NCBI GenBank assembly: GCA_017444615.1
Contig: JAFSWF010000001.1
Coordinates: 1 to 64,000, forward strand
Source of the DNA: Paludibacteraceae bacterium
GTDB lineage: Bacteria > Bacteroidota > Bacteroidia > Bacteroidales > Paludibacteraceae
Length of the DNA: 64,000 bases
Reading direction: 5' to 3'
A model generated the notes under the pieces. The model was not told the DNA's origin, ran no database searches, and worked only from the letters and a program-made list of their open reading frames with translations. This document shows, one piece after another, positions 36,053 through 46,130 of this stretch. The position numbers and the translations under genes are program-made. Positions within the stretch are counted from its first letter, which is position 1. Every line of letters begins with the position of its first letter.

Positions 36053-37413
36053 TTTTCTTCGTTTTTAGTATTTCGTATATTAATGATTATCAATGCGGTT
36101 AACATCACCAGTAAGATGATGGTAAATAACGGTCGTAACTCCGGCGTCAAACCGCCTTTTCGTGCGTCGGAATAGATGAAGGTACTGAGTGTCTCCAGTC
36201 CGCCTGAACCTTTGGTAAAGAACGTCACTCCGAAATCATCTACGGATAGCGTGAGAGCCAAGACAAACCCGCTGAGCATGCCAGGCCATAACTCCGGCAA
36301 CATCACCATCCGTAACGCTTGTGCAGGCGTGGCGCCAAGATCCAACGCCGCTTCGTACGTATTAGGGTTCATCTTACTCAATCGCGGCAGCACGCTCAGC
36401 ACTACGTACGGCGTGCAGAACACTACATGCGCTATACAAACGGTGGCCAGACCTTGACTCATTCCTAATGCCACAAAGAGCAGGAAGAGAGATATACCTG
36501 TGATGATATCGGGGTTAATCATCGGCACAGAGTTCAAGAACGTCACCATTTTGCGTTGACGCGAACGCATGTTGTAGATACCGATTGCCGCTAAGGTGCC
36601 TAATATGGTAGAACACAGCGCCGCCACTAAGGCGATCACTACGGTATAACCGATAGCACTGTTCAGCCCCGCATCCGCCTTACCGGTAAACAGGTTGGCA
36701 TACAACTCCATCGAGAAACCTGTCCAGTTACCTAATATCTTACTCTTGGTGAACGAGAAGACAGCAATCAGCGCAATGGGTGAGTAGATAATCAGCAGCA
36801 GCAACCATAAGTACAACTGCGAACCATAGTGCCGTCTCTTCCCCATCCGCTTGCGACGAAGCATCTCTTGCTCTACGCTCGACAACTCTTTCTCTTTCTG
36901 CCGTTGCAAGACTTGGGTTATAGCCATAGCCAATGCCAATGCCAGTGCCAAGCCTGCAAACAACCACCATACCCATCCTTTGCCGCGCGAGGTCTTGCCG
37001 GTTGCCGATTCCACATACTGCTCGAACGCACTATACGCATTCTGCCGAAGAACACGCTGACTACGGTTCTTCACCTCTTTATGATTGCGCCAAACGGTCC
37101 ATCTCACATCCGCTTCGTCGGTGTAACTATATACGCTATCACCCCAGGCTTCTAAACCAACCACCGGCTCATTCACAAACACAAAATCCAGAGAGTCTCT
37201 CCCTTGTACATTGTACTTTGTACTTTGTACATTAATATTGATCTTCTCCGTCTGGTATTCCTTCGGAAACTCCGTCAGCACCTTCACTTCACCCGTTGTA
37301 CCCACTTTCAGTGTATAAGTCAAGTTTGATTGCGCCGAGATGGTAGGAACAAAGAACAAGGAGCAAAGAGCAAAGACTAAAATAATCTTACAGGTGTAGC
37401 GATCCATTCTCAT
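36049..37413 (-). CDS. potC: Polyamine ABC permease PotC with an N-terminal periplasmic domain
   Basis: 454 residues against about 260 for a normal PotC. Residues ~190-454 are the permease (LYLWLLLLIIYSPIALIAVFSF to the C-terminal helix), with the EAA loop EAALDLGATPAQALRMVMLPELWPG. Residues 1-28 look like a signal peptide, ~29-145 are a soluble, mostly beta domain and ~146-168 an extra membrane helix (WVWWLFAGLALALALAM). The signal peptide is encoded by AACAAAG-type word repeats and the domain contains NVQSTKYNVQG, encoded by another. The ATG overlaps the potB stop (ATGA). The extra domain may contact PotD or the outer membrane; unknown. Confidence 0.88.
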   Translation of the reverse strand: MRMDRYTCKIILVFALCSLFFVPTISAQSNLTYTLKVGTTGEVKVLTEFPKEYQTEKININVQSTKYNVQGRDSLDFVFVNEPVVGLEAWGDSVYSYTDEADVRWTVWRNHKEVKNRSQRVLRQNAYSAFEQYVESATGKTSRGKGWVWWLFAGLALALALAMAITQVLQRQKEKELSSVEQEMLRRKRMGKRRHYGSQLYLWLLLLIIYSPIALIAVFSFTKSKILGNWTGFSMELYANLFTGKADAGLNSAIGYTVVIALVAALCSTILGTLAAIGIYNMRSRQRKMVTFLNSVPMINPDIITGISLFLLFVALGMSQGLATVCIAHVVFCTPYVVLSVLPRLSKMNPNTYEAALDLGATPAQALRMVMLPELWPGMLSGFVLALTLSVDDFGVTFFTKGSGGLETLSTFIYSDARKGGLTPELRPLFTIILLVMLTALIIINIRNTKNEEK

Positions 37414-38201
37414 ACCAGTCCTCCTTCCTCTTTTGCATCCTTCTCGCCAAAGAACGAGGTAACGCCGATGATGACTAACAATACCAAACTCAGCACAGCC
37501 CCGTAGTTCAGCAGATCTGTCGTAGTAATATAGTCTTGTATCAAACTACCGAAGAGCTTGATGTTATTATGCGTCAGCAGTTCGGCGATGGCAAACGTAC
37601 TCACTGTAGGCATAAACACCATCACTATACCGCTATATACCCCCGGCATACTAAGCGGCACTATCACTTTCCAAAAACTCTGCCACCGGTTGGCGCCTAA
37701 ATCCTGCGCCGCCTCAACCAGCGAGGTGTCCATCTTCTGCAAGGTGTTGTAAATCGGATAAATCATGAACGGCAGGTAGTCGTAACACAAACCGAACAAC
37801 AACGCCCCCTCGCCAAGCGGCAAACCGAACATGTTAAATAACTCTACTGTGGCCACCGTCCGTAACAGACAGTTAATCCACATGGGCAGGATAAAGAGCA
37901 TCGCCATCACTTTGGGCGTCTTAAAATCTTCCATCGCCATGATATATGCTGCCGGATAACCGATTAGCAGACATAGCGCAGTGTTAAAGAACGCTATCAT
38001 CAGCGAGTAGAAGAATGTATGGATGGCTTCACTATGACCAAAGAACTTCGCAAAATTATGCAGCGTGAAAGCACCATTTATATCCGTCAGCGCGTAGTAG
38101 CCCACTAAGATAAGCGGCAGTACTACAAACAGCAGCATAAACAGCACATACGGCCATGCCCATGTTCTCCGCGAAGAAAATATCTGAACAAGCTTACTCA
38201 T
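37410..38201 (-). CDS. potB: Polyamine ABC permease PotB
   Basis: 263 residues, normal length. ATG 38201 is preferred over GTG 38219, since AAGGAG lies 9 bases before it. Six membrane segments and the EAA loop EAAQDLGANRWQSFWKVIVPLSMPG. It forms the transmembrane channel with PotC. It begins 14 bases after the potA stop and overlaps potC. Confidence 0.93.
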   Translation of the reverse strand: MSKLVQIFSSRRTWAWPYVLFMLLFVVLPLILVGYYALTDINGAFTLHNFAKFFGHSEAIHTFFYSLMIAFFNTALCLLIGYPAAYIMAMEDFKTPKVMAMLFILPMWINCLLRTVATVELFNMFGLPLGEGALLFGLCYDYLPFMIYPIYNTLQKMDTSLVEAAQDLGANRWQSFWKVIVPLSMPGVYSGIVMVFMPTVSTFAIAELLTHNNIKLFGSLIQDYITTTDLLNYGAVLSLVLLVIIGVTSFFGEKDAKEEGGLV

Positions 38202-38215
38202 TTCCTTTCGCTCCT

Positions 38216-39685
38216 TCACTCGTTCATTCGTTCAACTTTATCGATCTTGATCGCTTTGGGCTTGATAACAACACCTACGCGGTCACCATCGTCCCACACA
38301 TCGTCCGTATTCACATACAAATCATAGCCTTCATCCGTACGGATGGTCAGATGGTAATGGTTACCCTTGTATAGAATGAAATGTACATACCCGCTCAAGG
38401 TACCTTCTTCCTCGTAGTCTTGCAGGTCGATGTCGCGGAATTTGACGCGTACCTGCACTTTGTCGCCGTCTGTGAATCCCTCTAACTGCTTCTCTTCCAC
38501 TTCCCACTCGGCATCCAAGAAACGCACCTTGCCGTTCTTCAGCACTTCGCCTTCGAAATAATTGTAAATATAGTGCTCTTTCTTCATGATCTGAATATCC
38601 TCCGGCCGCACCAGCATTCCCACTTCCGTTCCGGGCAGGTATTCATGATAGTCTTGAATCAAGAACTCATATCCGTCCGGTGTCAGCACACGCATCTCAT
38701 AGTGCACACCTTTGAAAATACACGTCTGCACCTCTCCATACCATTTGGTAAACTTACCCTTCGGCACACGATCCTCCGGATCGTCGTCTGACCTATCCGA
38801 CTTGTCTGACCCGTCCGACTTCCATATATAGATATCCTCCGGCCGAATCACAACATCCACGGGGTTGTTCTCGCCGAAGCCGGTGTCTATACAATCGAAT
38901 TCTTGGCCGCAGAACGCCACCCGTTTATCGCGAATCATCGTTCCGGACAGGATATTACTCTCGCCGATAAAATCAGCCACAAAGCAGTTTTGAGGCTCGT
39001 TATAGATATCTGTCGGAGTACCGATCTGTTGAATCTTTCCCTCGTTCATCACCACCACACGGTCGCTCAGCGTCAGCGCCTCTTCTTGATCGTGCGTCAC
39101 ATAGATGAACGTGATTCCCAGTTTCTCATGAAGTTCCTTCAACTCAATCTGCATGTCGTGCCGCATCTTCAGGTCTAATGCGCTCAGCGGTTCGTCTAAC
39201 AACAGCACTTCCGGTTCATTCACAATAGCACGGGCTATCGCCACACGTTGTTGCTGTCCGCCGCTCAGCGTATCTACCTCACGTTCTTCGTAGCCCGTTA
39301 GGTTGGCCATCTTCAACGCCCGACGCACTTTCTTCTTAATCGTCTCCGGCGCTTCTTTCTTTAGCTTCAATCCGAACGCTACGTTGTTAAACACATTCAG
39401 ATGCGGGAATAACGCATACTTTTGGAATACCGTGTTCACCGGTCGTTTGTACGGTGGGGTCTTTGTCACATCTTCGCCTTTAAGCAAAATCTCACCCGAC
39501 GAAGCTACTTGAAAACCTGCGATGCAACGCAATAAGGTTGTTTTACCGCAGCCGGAAGGCCCTAAAATCGTGACGAACTCGCCTTTCTTTACTTGCAGGC
39601 TCACGTCATTCAACGCGTACTTACCATCTTCGAATTGCTTCGATACATGGTTCACTTCAATGATAAACTGTGGTCCTTTTGCCAT
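38216..39685 (-). CDS. potA: Polyamine ABC transporter ATPase
   Basis: 489 residues; longer than the usual ~370-460. Walker [10 protein letters not shown] (41-49), Q-loop in [13 protein letters not shown], signature [14 protein letters not shown], Walker B VLLLDEP and switch THDQEEAL. The C-terminal ~240 residues contain two TOBE-type segments. A word repeat encodes [13 protein letters not shown] (38783-38822) between the first TOBE strands. It couples ATP hydrolysis to polyamine import. First gene of the operon. Confidence 0.95.
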   Translation of the reverse strand: MAKGPQFIIEVNHVSKQFEDGKYALNDVSLQVKKGEFVTILGPSGCGKTTLLRCIAGFQVASSGEILLKGEDVTKTPPYKRPVNTVFQKYALFPHLNVFNNVAFGLKLKKEAPETIKKKVRRALKMANLTGYEEREVDTLSGGQQQRVAIARAIVNEPEVLLLDEPLSALDLKMRHDMQIELKELHEKLGITFIYVTHDQEEALTLSDRVVVMNEGKIQQIGTPTDIYNEPQNCFVADFIGESNILSGTMIRDKRVAFCGQEFDCIDTGFGENNPVDVVIRPEDIYIWKSDGSDKSDRSDDDPEDRVPKGKFTKWYGEVQTCIFKGVHYEMRVLTPDGYEFLIQDYHEYLPGTEVGMLVRPEDIQIMKKEHYIYNYFEGEVLKNGKVRFLDAEWEVEEKQLEGFTDGDKVQVRVKFRDIDLQDYEEEGTLSGYVHFILYKGNHYHLTIRTDEGYDLYVNTDDVWDDGDRVGVVIKPKAIKIDKVERMNE

Positions 39686-39821
39686 TTCTTCAACTAAATT
39701 GGATTTCGATACTCTCGATCAATCATAAAACATTGTTTTTAGTTACTACTCGCGCGCAAATACTTACAATTACGCGCTTACTCGCGCGCCTTCTGCGCAC
39801 ACATGCACATAAAATGCGCTG

Positions 39822-39853
39822 CAAAGGTACAACTTTTTTTGCATATATGCAAG
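39822..39853 (-). promoter_or_regulatory. Promoter of potABCD
   Basis: On the minus strand CTTG (39853-39850), 20-base spacer with CATATATGCAAAAAAA, TACCTTTG (39829-39822). Leader about 130 bases, with TACTCGCGCG repeats (39746-39790). Confidence 0.85.
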
Positions 39854-39874
39854 AAAAAAGCAAAATAATCGTGC

Positions 39875-40126
39875 TTTTTTCTGAATTAAGAATTAAGAAA
39901 TAAGAAAATTCGTCTGCGAATAATCGTTTGAGCGAAGCGAAATAAGAATTAAGAAAGGTTTTGTAGCAGGTTTGGTGCTCATTTGTAGGGATTCATAATG
40001 TTCAATTTTTCCAAAAATTAGGTAGGGAATGCATTCGGTTTGCCTTCGACTTGCATTCGACTTGCCTTCGACTACGGGAAATGTTCAATTTTTTTGGTCG
40101 TTGGTCGTTGGTCGTTAGTCGTTAGA
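39875..40126. repeat. Three low-complexity repeat words in a 764-base gap
   Basis: The gap 39686-40449 holds GAATTAAGAA copies (39879-39903 and 39939-39956), TTGCATTCGACTTGCCTTCGAC-type copies (40044-40074) and TTGGTCG/TTAGTCG copies (40098-40126). Apart from these, the G11 tract and promoters there is nothing that looks coding. Confidence 0.8.
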
Positions 40127-40250
40127 ATTCGGGCGGTCGATGGCATCGACCGGAAATGAACAAAATAGATTGATTATCAATCGTATCAAAAATTAATTGT
40201 TATCCGGAAAAACCGGATAAACCGGAGCGCTACGCTCTTTCGTTCGGAGA

Positions 40251-40261
40251 GGGGGGGGGGG
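40251..40261. repeat. Homopolymer tract of eleven G
   Basis: An uninterrupted G11 run about 100 bases upstream of the promoter of the endonuclease gene. Such tracts slip during replication and in other bacteria mediate phase variation; the distance from the promoter makes an effect here uncertain. Confidence 0.85.
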
Positions 40262-40359
40262 AGTAAAGGGAGCCCTTTGGAATGACAGTTGCGTGTTTGT
40301 GCGAATAACAAGCATTTCGCCATAAAATATAAATAAATTTACATTTTATAGCCCAAATT

Positions 40360-40391
40360 CTTGCATATTCCAAATATTTGTTGTATCTTTG
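40360..40391 (+). promoter_or_regulatory. Promoter of the secreted endonuclease gene
   Basis: CTTG (40360-40363), 20-base spacer, TATCTTTG (40384-40391), leader of about 52 bases. Confidence 0.83.
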
Positions 40392-40449
40392 CAGGCTATT
40401 TATTGAATATTTAACGCAACGCATTTATTAAAAATAAACAACAGATATC

Positions 40450-43400
40450 ATGAAGAAAGTTTTTCTCTCTATTCTACTACTCAGTGCTTTGGGTGCGCAG
40501 GTTGTTTGGGCGGATGTAACCGCAAGTTATTATAGCAGCCTGAACGGTCTCAAAGATGACGCGCTTCGCGAGGCGCTTACCGAATTATTGTACACCAAGC
40601 ACACTCAGTTTGTGTCCTATAACTGGGATTTTCCGTACGACTACGACAGTGATGGCAACATGTTGGACATTTATAGTAGTTGCGGGTATAATAACCATAA
40701 CACCTATCCGTCGTCGTATAAGTGTTGCTGCGATGCCGTTAACCGTGAGCACGTGGTTTGTCAGTCGAACTTCGGTGGTTCGAGCAATAACGGCAAAGTG
40801 CCGCAGTACTCCGATCGTCACCACTTATATCCGGTGGATGGACGCGCTAACGGTCACCGTTCGGATTTGCCGTTTGGTGAGTGTAGCGGAGGAGCACATG
40901 GTACCTGCAATTCGAGTAGTACTATTCTTCCGGATGAAGGCACTTCCACTTGTTCGAACCATGAGTACGGCAAATCAGGTTCTTCTACTTTCTCCGTGGC
41001 TTTGCCCAGCGGCGGAGGCAGTGTGTATGAGGTAGGCGATGAGTACAAGGGAGACATTGCGCGGGCGATACTATACATGGTGGTTCGTTATGCCGACAAA
41101 GCACATTGCCGTTTGCCGGATGGCGCTAAAAACTCCACCACTAATTTACTTACGGCCAACGACTATCCTGTTACCGCGTGGGCGAACACGACGAAGGACA
41201 AGGTGGGGCAGATGTTCAGCAGCAGCCTCAGCACTAACCATGGTTTGTCTGACTACGGTATGGCGCTGCTACTCAAATGGCATCGCCAAGACCCTGTGAG
41301 CCAAAAAGAGATCGACCGCAACACCGGCGTAGAAGAGGTGCAAGGCAACCGTAACCCGTTCGTGGATTATCCCTATTTAGTGGAATATCTTTGGGGCGGC
41401 AAAACGAATACGGCTTTTTCTACCGGCGATGTGGTGGGTTCGTTTGAAGACGATTTTGTGGCAGGCGTGAGCGATGGTTCCAAAGTGACGGTGACCACTC
41501 CTACTATCGTTCGTCCGAGCGAGGCTATCGATTTAGGTTCGACGAGTATCGGCGTTGCCCTCACTCAATCCGTCATCGTCCAAGGCGCTAACCTCACCGG
41601 CGGTTTGACGCTTGGTGTCACCGGCACCGATGCCTCTTCTTTCACCCTTTCGCAGACGTCTATGACGCAAAGCGTTGCCACCAACGGTAAGGCCATCACC
41701 ATCACCTATTTGCCTACGGCGGCGGGTGACCATAGTGCTACGCTGCGTATCAGTGGCGGCGGACTGAGTGCGGCGCATGAGGTGGCATTGAGTGGTTCGT
41801 GCTGTGAGCAGTATGCGGTAACGCTGAGCCGGAATGGCGAGAGCGAAGTGGTGTATAGTTGCGGCGAATATACGTTGCCGAGCGTCGAAGCGGACGCTTG
41901 TTCGGGCTGGACGTTCAAGGGTTGGACGGATAGTTCCGAGGTCGATGGCACGACGGCACCAACGTTTGTGACAAAGGTGAGCGAAGCCAAGACCGTTTAT
42001 GCGGTGTATGGGCAGACGGAAGGGACAGGTGGCAGTAATACCGAATACACTCTATTCAGCGGTACGTTGAGCGAAGGAGATTACCTCATCTATTACAATG
42101 GTAAAGCGATGAAAGCCAAAGTAGCGAGCAACCGTTTGCAATATAATGAAGTAACACCGACGGACGATGTTATCACAACAAGCGAAGACTCCATCATATG
42201 GCACATTGCTCCAAGCGGAGATTATTGGACTCTTTACAACGAGAGGGTTGAGAAGTATGCCGCAGGAACAGGCGCTGCAAGTAGGGCACAGTTATTAGCT
42301 GATGGAACCGATGATAAATCTCTGTGGCGTATAAGCGGTAGTTCAACGTACGAGTTCATCAATAAACAAAACGAAGCAAATAGCGTCAAAGATACGCTTC
42401 GCAATAACGGCACTTATGGTTTTGCCTGCTATAGTAATAAAACCGGTGGCGCTTTATCACTCTACCAACGTGGCACCGCTATCACCACATACAAGACTGT
42501 TCCCTGTCCGGCGTATCGTATTACATTAGCGGATGAGGATGGTTTTGCGACGGGAGGTCAGTACAAGGTTAGTGCGACAAGTGCGCAAGCAGGAACAACG
42601 ATAACACTGGAGTATGAGGTGGAGGACGGTTACACGTTTGACGGTTGGAGCGTGACGAAAGCGGATGATGCGAGCACGGAGGTTAGTGTTACTTCGGACG
42701 CCTTTGTGATGCCGGCATACGATGTGCAGGTACAAGCTGTGTTCACTCTCATCCCTACTTATACCGCCACATGGATGGCTAACGGAAGTGTCCATTCCTC
42801 ACAAAGCGGTTTGTATGCAGGCGAAACGCCTACTATGCCCGGTGACGCGGAGAGTTGTTCACCAACGCGTCTGTTTATGGGTTGGACGAGCGATGGTTCG
42901 TTCAGTAAGAGCGATGAAGCGCCGAACGACTTGTTTACCGCTTCTGCTCCCACTATCAGCAACGCGGATGTGACGTTCTATGCCGTTTATGCGGATAAGG
43001 AAATAAGCGAGGGAGCCGGTACTTCGTACGTTAAAGTAACGTCGGATGAGGATATAACCGATGGTCAATATCTGATTGTGTATGAAACAGGCAGTGTGGC
43101 TTTTAATGGCGGCTTAGAGACCTTGGACGTGGTTTCTAATACGATAGAAGTCACTATTTCGGATAACACGATTGCAGCCAATGAAACGACCAATGCGGCT
43201 TCGTTTACAATCAATACAACTGATCATACGATTCAAAGCCAAAGTGGGTACTACATCGGAAAATCCAACAAATACGAGAATGGTTTACAGACGAGCCAAA
43301 CGGATAAGTACGTTAATACCCTCTCTATTAGTGAAGGAAATTTTGTATGCCAGGGAGCAGCACAAGAAAACGATATTTATGTGTATTTGAGATATAATTC

Positions 43401-44370
43401 GGCAAGTAACCAGTTACGATTCCGTTACTATAAGAATGCCTCTCAACAAGCCATTCAACTCTACAAACGCAATAGTGCTTCGACGACTACTTATTCGGGT
43501 TACTCGCTTTATTGCAGCGAGGCAACATATGAGGTGACGTTTAAGGTGAAGGGCGTAACGCATGCCACTCGTTCGGGTCACGCAGGAGGAACGATAGAAG
43601 CCGTTTCCACACCGGAGGCAGTAGGTGGTTATACGTTCTTGGGTTGGAGCACTCAGCAATATAGCGCCACGAACACCACCTTGCCAACGATAGATTATAC
43701 GGGTAAGATACCGGATGCTAACACCACTTATCATGCCGTTTTTACGAACGAAGCAAGTGTGCTGACTTCGGACTACGAACGTATTACAGAGAGTAGCAGT
43801 TTGACCACCGGCAACTACGTGATAGCTGGTTATAACACCGCTTATTATGCGTTGAGTACGGTCATCAAAGCCACCTATTATCGTGACGGTATTGTGGTGA
43901 CGCCGAATGAAGATATCATTTCTAAACCAGGGGACTCCATCATTTGGCAGATCGTTGTAGATGGCGAACAAGTGTCCATACACAATGCCGACTCGGGGTA
44001 CTTGTATATTGTGCAAAGCGGATCTTACTATAACATCAAGATAGGTGACAACACCTCTACCAATAAATTCACCTACAGCGTGACGAATGGAAATTGGTTG
44101 TTTACCTCGGTTTCTTACTCCACGCGTGTGCTTGAGTACTACGCTTCCAGCGGACGATGGACGTTCTATTCGTCTGCGGACGCACCGGTTTATTTGTACA
44201 AACAGAAGGCCGAATCGGCTATTTACACGACTTCGCCTTCCGACACGGCAACAGGTGTAGAAAGCCATGAACCATCCGAAATCAGCATTGAGAAAGTGCT
44301 GATTAATAACCAACTGCTCATCCTCCGCGGGGAGAATGTCTATACTATCCAAGGAATACAAATTCAATAA
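40450..44370 (+). CDS. Secreted endonuclease I-family nuclease with repeat domains
   Basis: 1306 residues. Signal peptide 1-21. Residues ~25-320 are an endonuclease I (EndA/NucM) domain with the beta-beta-alpha metal core NREHVVCQ, SDRHHLYPVDGRANGHRSD and GDIARAILYMVVRY, so extracellular nucleic-acid cleavage is likely. Next come a DUF1573-like/choice-of-anchor Ig domain (about 350-450), several InlB B-repeat-like modules (GWTDSS..VYAVY; GWSVTKADD; GWTSDGSF..FYAVY; GWSTQ) and domains between them of unknown type. It ends with TGVES and the KVLINNQLLILRGEN sorting tail. It heads a unit with the next tailed protein and PrsW. The nuclease may free phosphate or DNA, or attack competitors. Confidence 0.88.
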   Translation: MKKVFLSILLLSALGAQVVWADVTASYYSSLNGLKDDALREALTELLYTKHTQFVSYNWDFPYDYDSDGNMLDIYSSCGYNNHNTYPSSYKCCCDAVNREHVVCQSNFGGSSNNGKVPQYSDRHHLYPVDGRANGHRSDLPFGECSGGAHGTCNSSSTILPDEGTSTCSNHEYGKSGSSTFSVALPSGGGSVYEVGDEYKGDIARAILYMVVRYADKAHCRLPDGAKNSTTNLLTANDYPVTAWANTTKDKVGQMFSSSLSTNHGLSDYGMALLLKWHRQDPVSQKEIDRNTGVEEVQGNRNPFVDYPYLVEYLWGGKTNTAFSTGDVVGSFEDDFVAGVSDGSKVTVTTPTIVRPSEAIDLGSTSIGVALTQSVIVQGANLTGGLTLGVTGTDASSFTLSQTSMTQSVATNGKAITITYLPTAAGDHSATLRISGGGLSAAHEVALSGSCCEQYAVTLSRNGESEVVYSCGEYTLPSVEADACSGWTFKGWTDSSEVDGTTAPTFVTKVSEAKTVYAVYGQTEGTGGSNTEYTLFSGTLSEGDYLIYYNGKAMKAKVASNRLQYNEVTPTDDVITTSEDSIIWHIAPSGDYWTLYNERVEKYAAGTGAASRAQLLADGTDDKSLWRISGSSTYEFINKQNEANSVKDTLRNNGTYGFACYSNKTGGALSLYQRGTAITTYKTVPCPAYRITLADEDGFATGGQYKVSATSAQAGTTITLEYEVEDGYTFDGWSVTKADDASTEVSVTSDAFVMPAYDVQVQAVFTLIPTYTATWMANGSVHSSQSGLYAGETPTMPGDAESCSPTRLFMGWTSDGSFSKSDEAPNDLFTASAPTISNADVTFYAVYADKEISEGAGTSYVKVTSDEDITDGQYLIVYETGSVAFNGGLETLDVVSNTIEVTISDNTIAANETTNAASFTINTTDHTIQSQSGYYIGKSNKYENGLQTSQTDKYVNTLSISEGNFVCQGAAQENDIYVYLRYNSASNQLRFRYYKNASQQAIQLYKRNSASTTTYSGYSLYCSEATYEVTFKVKGVTHATRSGHAGGTIEAVSTPEAVGGYTFLGWSTQQYSATNTTLPTIDYTGKIPDANTTYHAVFTNEASVLTSDYERITESSSLTTGNYVIAGYNTAYYALSTVIKATYYRDGIVVTPNEDIISKPGDSIIWQIVVDGEQVSIHNADSGYLYIVQSGSYYNIKIGDNTSTNKFTYSVTNGNWLFTSVSYSTRVLEYYASSGRWTFYSSADAPVYLYKQKAESAIYTTSPSDTATGVESHEPSEISIEKVLINNQLLILRGENVYTIQGIQIQ

Positions 44371-44376
44371 GTTTAT

Positions 44377-45387
44377 ATGAAAAAGATTTTTACTATTTTT
44401 GCTACTCTTTTGGTTGCTTGCTGCGCGTTTGCGCAAGAGGCCGAAATAGAGGAGCCGATTATCATTGTGGCGCCGGACACGTTTGTGAACAAGCAACCGT
44501 ACTCTTTTACGGATCAAGGTATCACCATCTCAGTCACGCAAGCTTCTTCTTATCCGGCAGACCACGACTGGAATAGTCTTGGTATAACCTATTTTGCTGT
44601 TACAGCAGGTTACCAGATGACCATTAGTGCCGAACAACCTATCAAAGGTGTGGCTATCAACGGGTGGGTGAAGAAGAGTTTCACCGCTTCCTCTGATCAT
44701 GGTATGCTCAGTTATCTTTCTGATGATGATGACGACGCAACCGGTGAACCGGTACTCACTATCTCTGACATTGACAACACATCCGTTACTCTGTCGTGCG
44801 ACAAGCAACTTCGTTGTTTCTCCCTCGAAGTGTATTTCACCCAGAACCCTGAGGCTCCGCAAGAAGGCGGAGATGTAATTGATACTATCCGTTTTGTAGC
44901 CGTCACAGCCGAAGCTGCCGATTACTCGGATGATGAGTTGTACTCCAGCGAAGGACATTATAGTTATTGGCTCAAGTTGGCGCCACAAGAGGTCTATCCG
45001 CATGTATGGTTGGATATGTATTCGGCTGTCAAAGGGGACCTGAGCGGCGAGTATTCGCTTTATAACTTTAATGTAGGCGAACAAACATACGTACAATTAG
45101 GAGCCGATAGTTGGGAATATGAATACGCTTACGACCAAGCATTCACCATCACGAAGACCGATGCCGGTTATCATGTAGAGGGGTATATCATCTGCCAGAA
45201 CGACTACCAATATGAGTTCGTTTATGATGGTCCGATTGAGTTAGCGCCTGTGGACGATGACGATGAGCAAGGTATAGAGCAAACGACCAACGACAAACGA
45301 CCAACGACCAAATTGATACAAGGCGGTCAACTACTCATCCTCCGCGGGGACAAAACATACACCCTGCAAGGACAACTTATCCCATAA
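44377..45387 (+). CDS. Secreted protein with sorting tail, unknown function
   Basis: 336 residues. Signal peptide 1-19 (CAFAQ). A beta-rich body in two domains (about 30-150 and 165-290); SDDDDDATG is an acidic turn, and the second domain resembles lipocalin-like strand patterns (SGEYSLYNFNVG, YHVEGYIICQND). The C-terminus has GIEQ, the linker TTNDKRPTTK encoded by an ACGACCA word repeat, and the LIQGGQLLILRGD tail. It begins 6 bases after the endonuclease gene, so the two are co-expressed. No family was recognised. Confidence 0.7.
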   Translation: MKKIFTIFATLLVACCAFAQEAEIEEPIIIVAPDTFVNKQPYSFTDQGITISVTQASSYPADHDWNSLGITYFAVTAGYQMTISAEQPIKGVAINGWVKKSFTASSDHGMLSYLSDDDDDATGEPVLTISDIDNTSVTLSCDKQLRCFSLEVYFTQNPEAPQEGGDVIDTIRFVAVTAEAADYSDDELYSSEGHYSYWLKLAPQEVYPHVWLDMYSAVKGDLSGEYSLYNFNVGEQTYVQLGADSWEYEYAYDQAFTITKTDAGYHVEGYIICQNDYQYEFVYDGPIELAPVDDDDEQGIEQTTNDKRPTTKLIQGGQLLILRGDKTYTLQGQLIP

Positions 45388-45406
45388 CTGCTAAACAGAC
45401 CTATAT

Positions 45407-46129
45407 ATGAATTGGCTTTTACTTTTTTCAGCATTAGCGCCGGTTATTATACTCCTCATCTACATGTGGGTAAAGGATATGCGTCAACCCGAACCCGTCC
45501 GATGGATCCTCAAGGCGGTGTTGTACGGTGTAGGTTCGGCTCTCTTGGTTATCACCGTATTGTCGCCTATTCCGGGCGTAGCTATTACGGGTTGGTTAAG
45601 CGCCGCCTATAACGCTTTTTGCATGGCCGCCATCCCCGAAGAGAGTGCTAAGTTGCTGATGTTATGGCTTTTGCTGCGCAAGAATCCCTATTTTGACGAA
45701 CGACTCGACGGCATCGTTTATGCGACTGCCGTCAGTCTGGGGTTTGCAGGACTGGAGAATATCATGTACCTTGTGCAGAGTGTGGCTACCAGCGGTTCGT
45801 TTGTAGGAACCGGCATCTCTCGTGCCCTCTTTGCGGTGCCGGGACATTTCTTCTTCGGCGTGCTGATGGGTTTCTTCTATGGTTTGGCTTCTTTTGGTAA
45901 CCCGCATAAACGTCGTCATTACTTATGGTTGGCATGGTTTGCGCCGGTGTTGGCGCATGGTTTATACGACACCATCGTGATGGGCATGGGAACCACCAGT
46001 GCAGCGCTAAGCGGATGGTTGATGGTGCTCTTTATTGCCGCCTTCAACGGTCTGCGCAAATACAGCGTCGGTTTGATTGACGAGCACAAGTTAACGGACG
46101 AACAAAACAGTTCCACCCGAGAAGACTAA
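45407..46129 (+). CDS. prsW: PrsW-like intramembrane metalloprotease
   Basis: 240 residues with about seven membrane helices. Catalytic motifs of the PrsW/CAAX-like family: PEESAK (EExxK), FAGLENIMY (ExxN), VPGHFFFG and VLAHGLYDT. In Bacillus, PrsW cleaves an anti-sigma factor; here the substrate is unknown and no anti-sigma factor is near. It follows the tailed secreted protein by 19 bases and ends one base before the next gene. Confidence 0.88.
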   Translation: MNWLLLFSALAPVIILLIYMWVKDMRQPEPVRWILKAVLYGVGSALLVITVLSPIPGVAITGWLSAAYNAFCMAAIPEESAKLLMLWLLLRKNPYFDERLDGIVYATAVSLGFAGLENIMYLVQSVATSGSFVGTGISRALFAVPGHFFFGVLMGFFYGLASFGNPHKRRHYLWLAWFAPVLAHGLYDTIVMGMGTTSAALSGWLMVLFIAAFNGLRKYSVGLIDEHKLTDEQNSSTRED

Positions 46130-46130
46130 C

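Noticed and set aside
43414..44517. A 367-codon minus-strand frame over the endonuclease gene end
   Set aside because: It spans two plus-strand genes that both end with the same sorting tail; the antisense protein has no recognisable domain.
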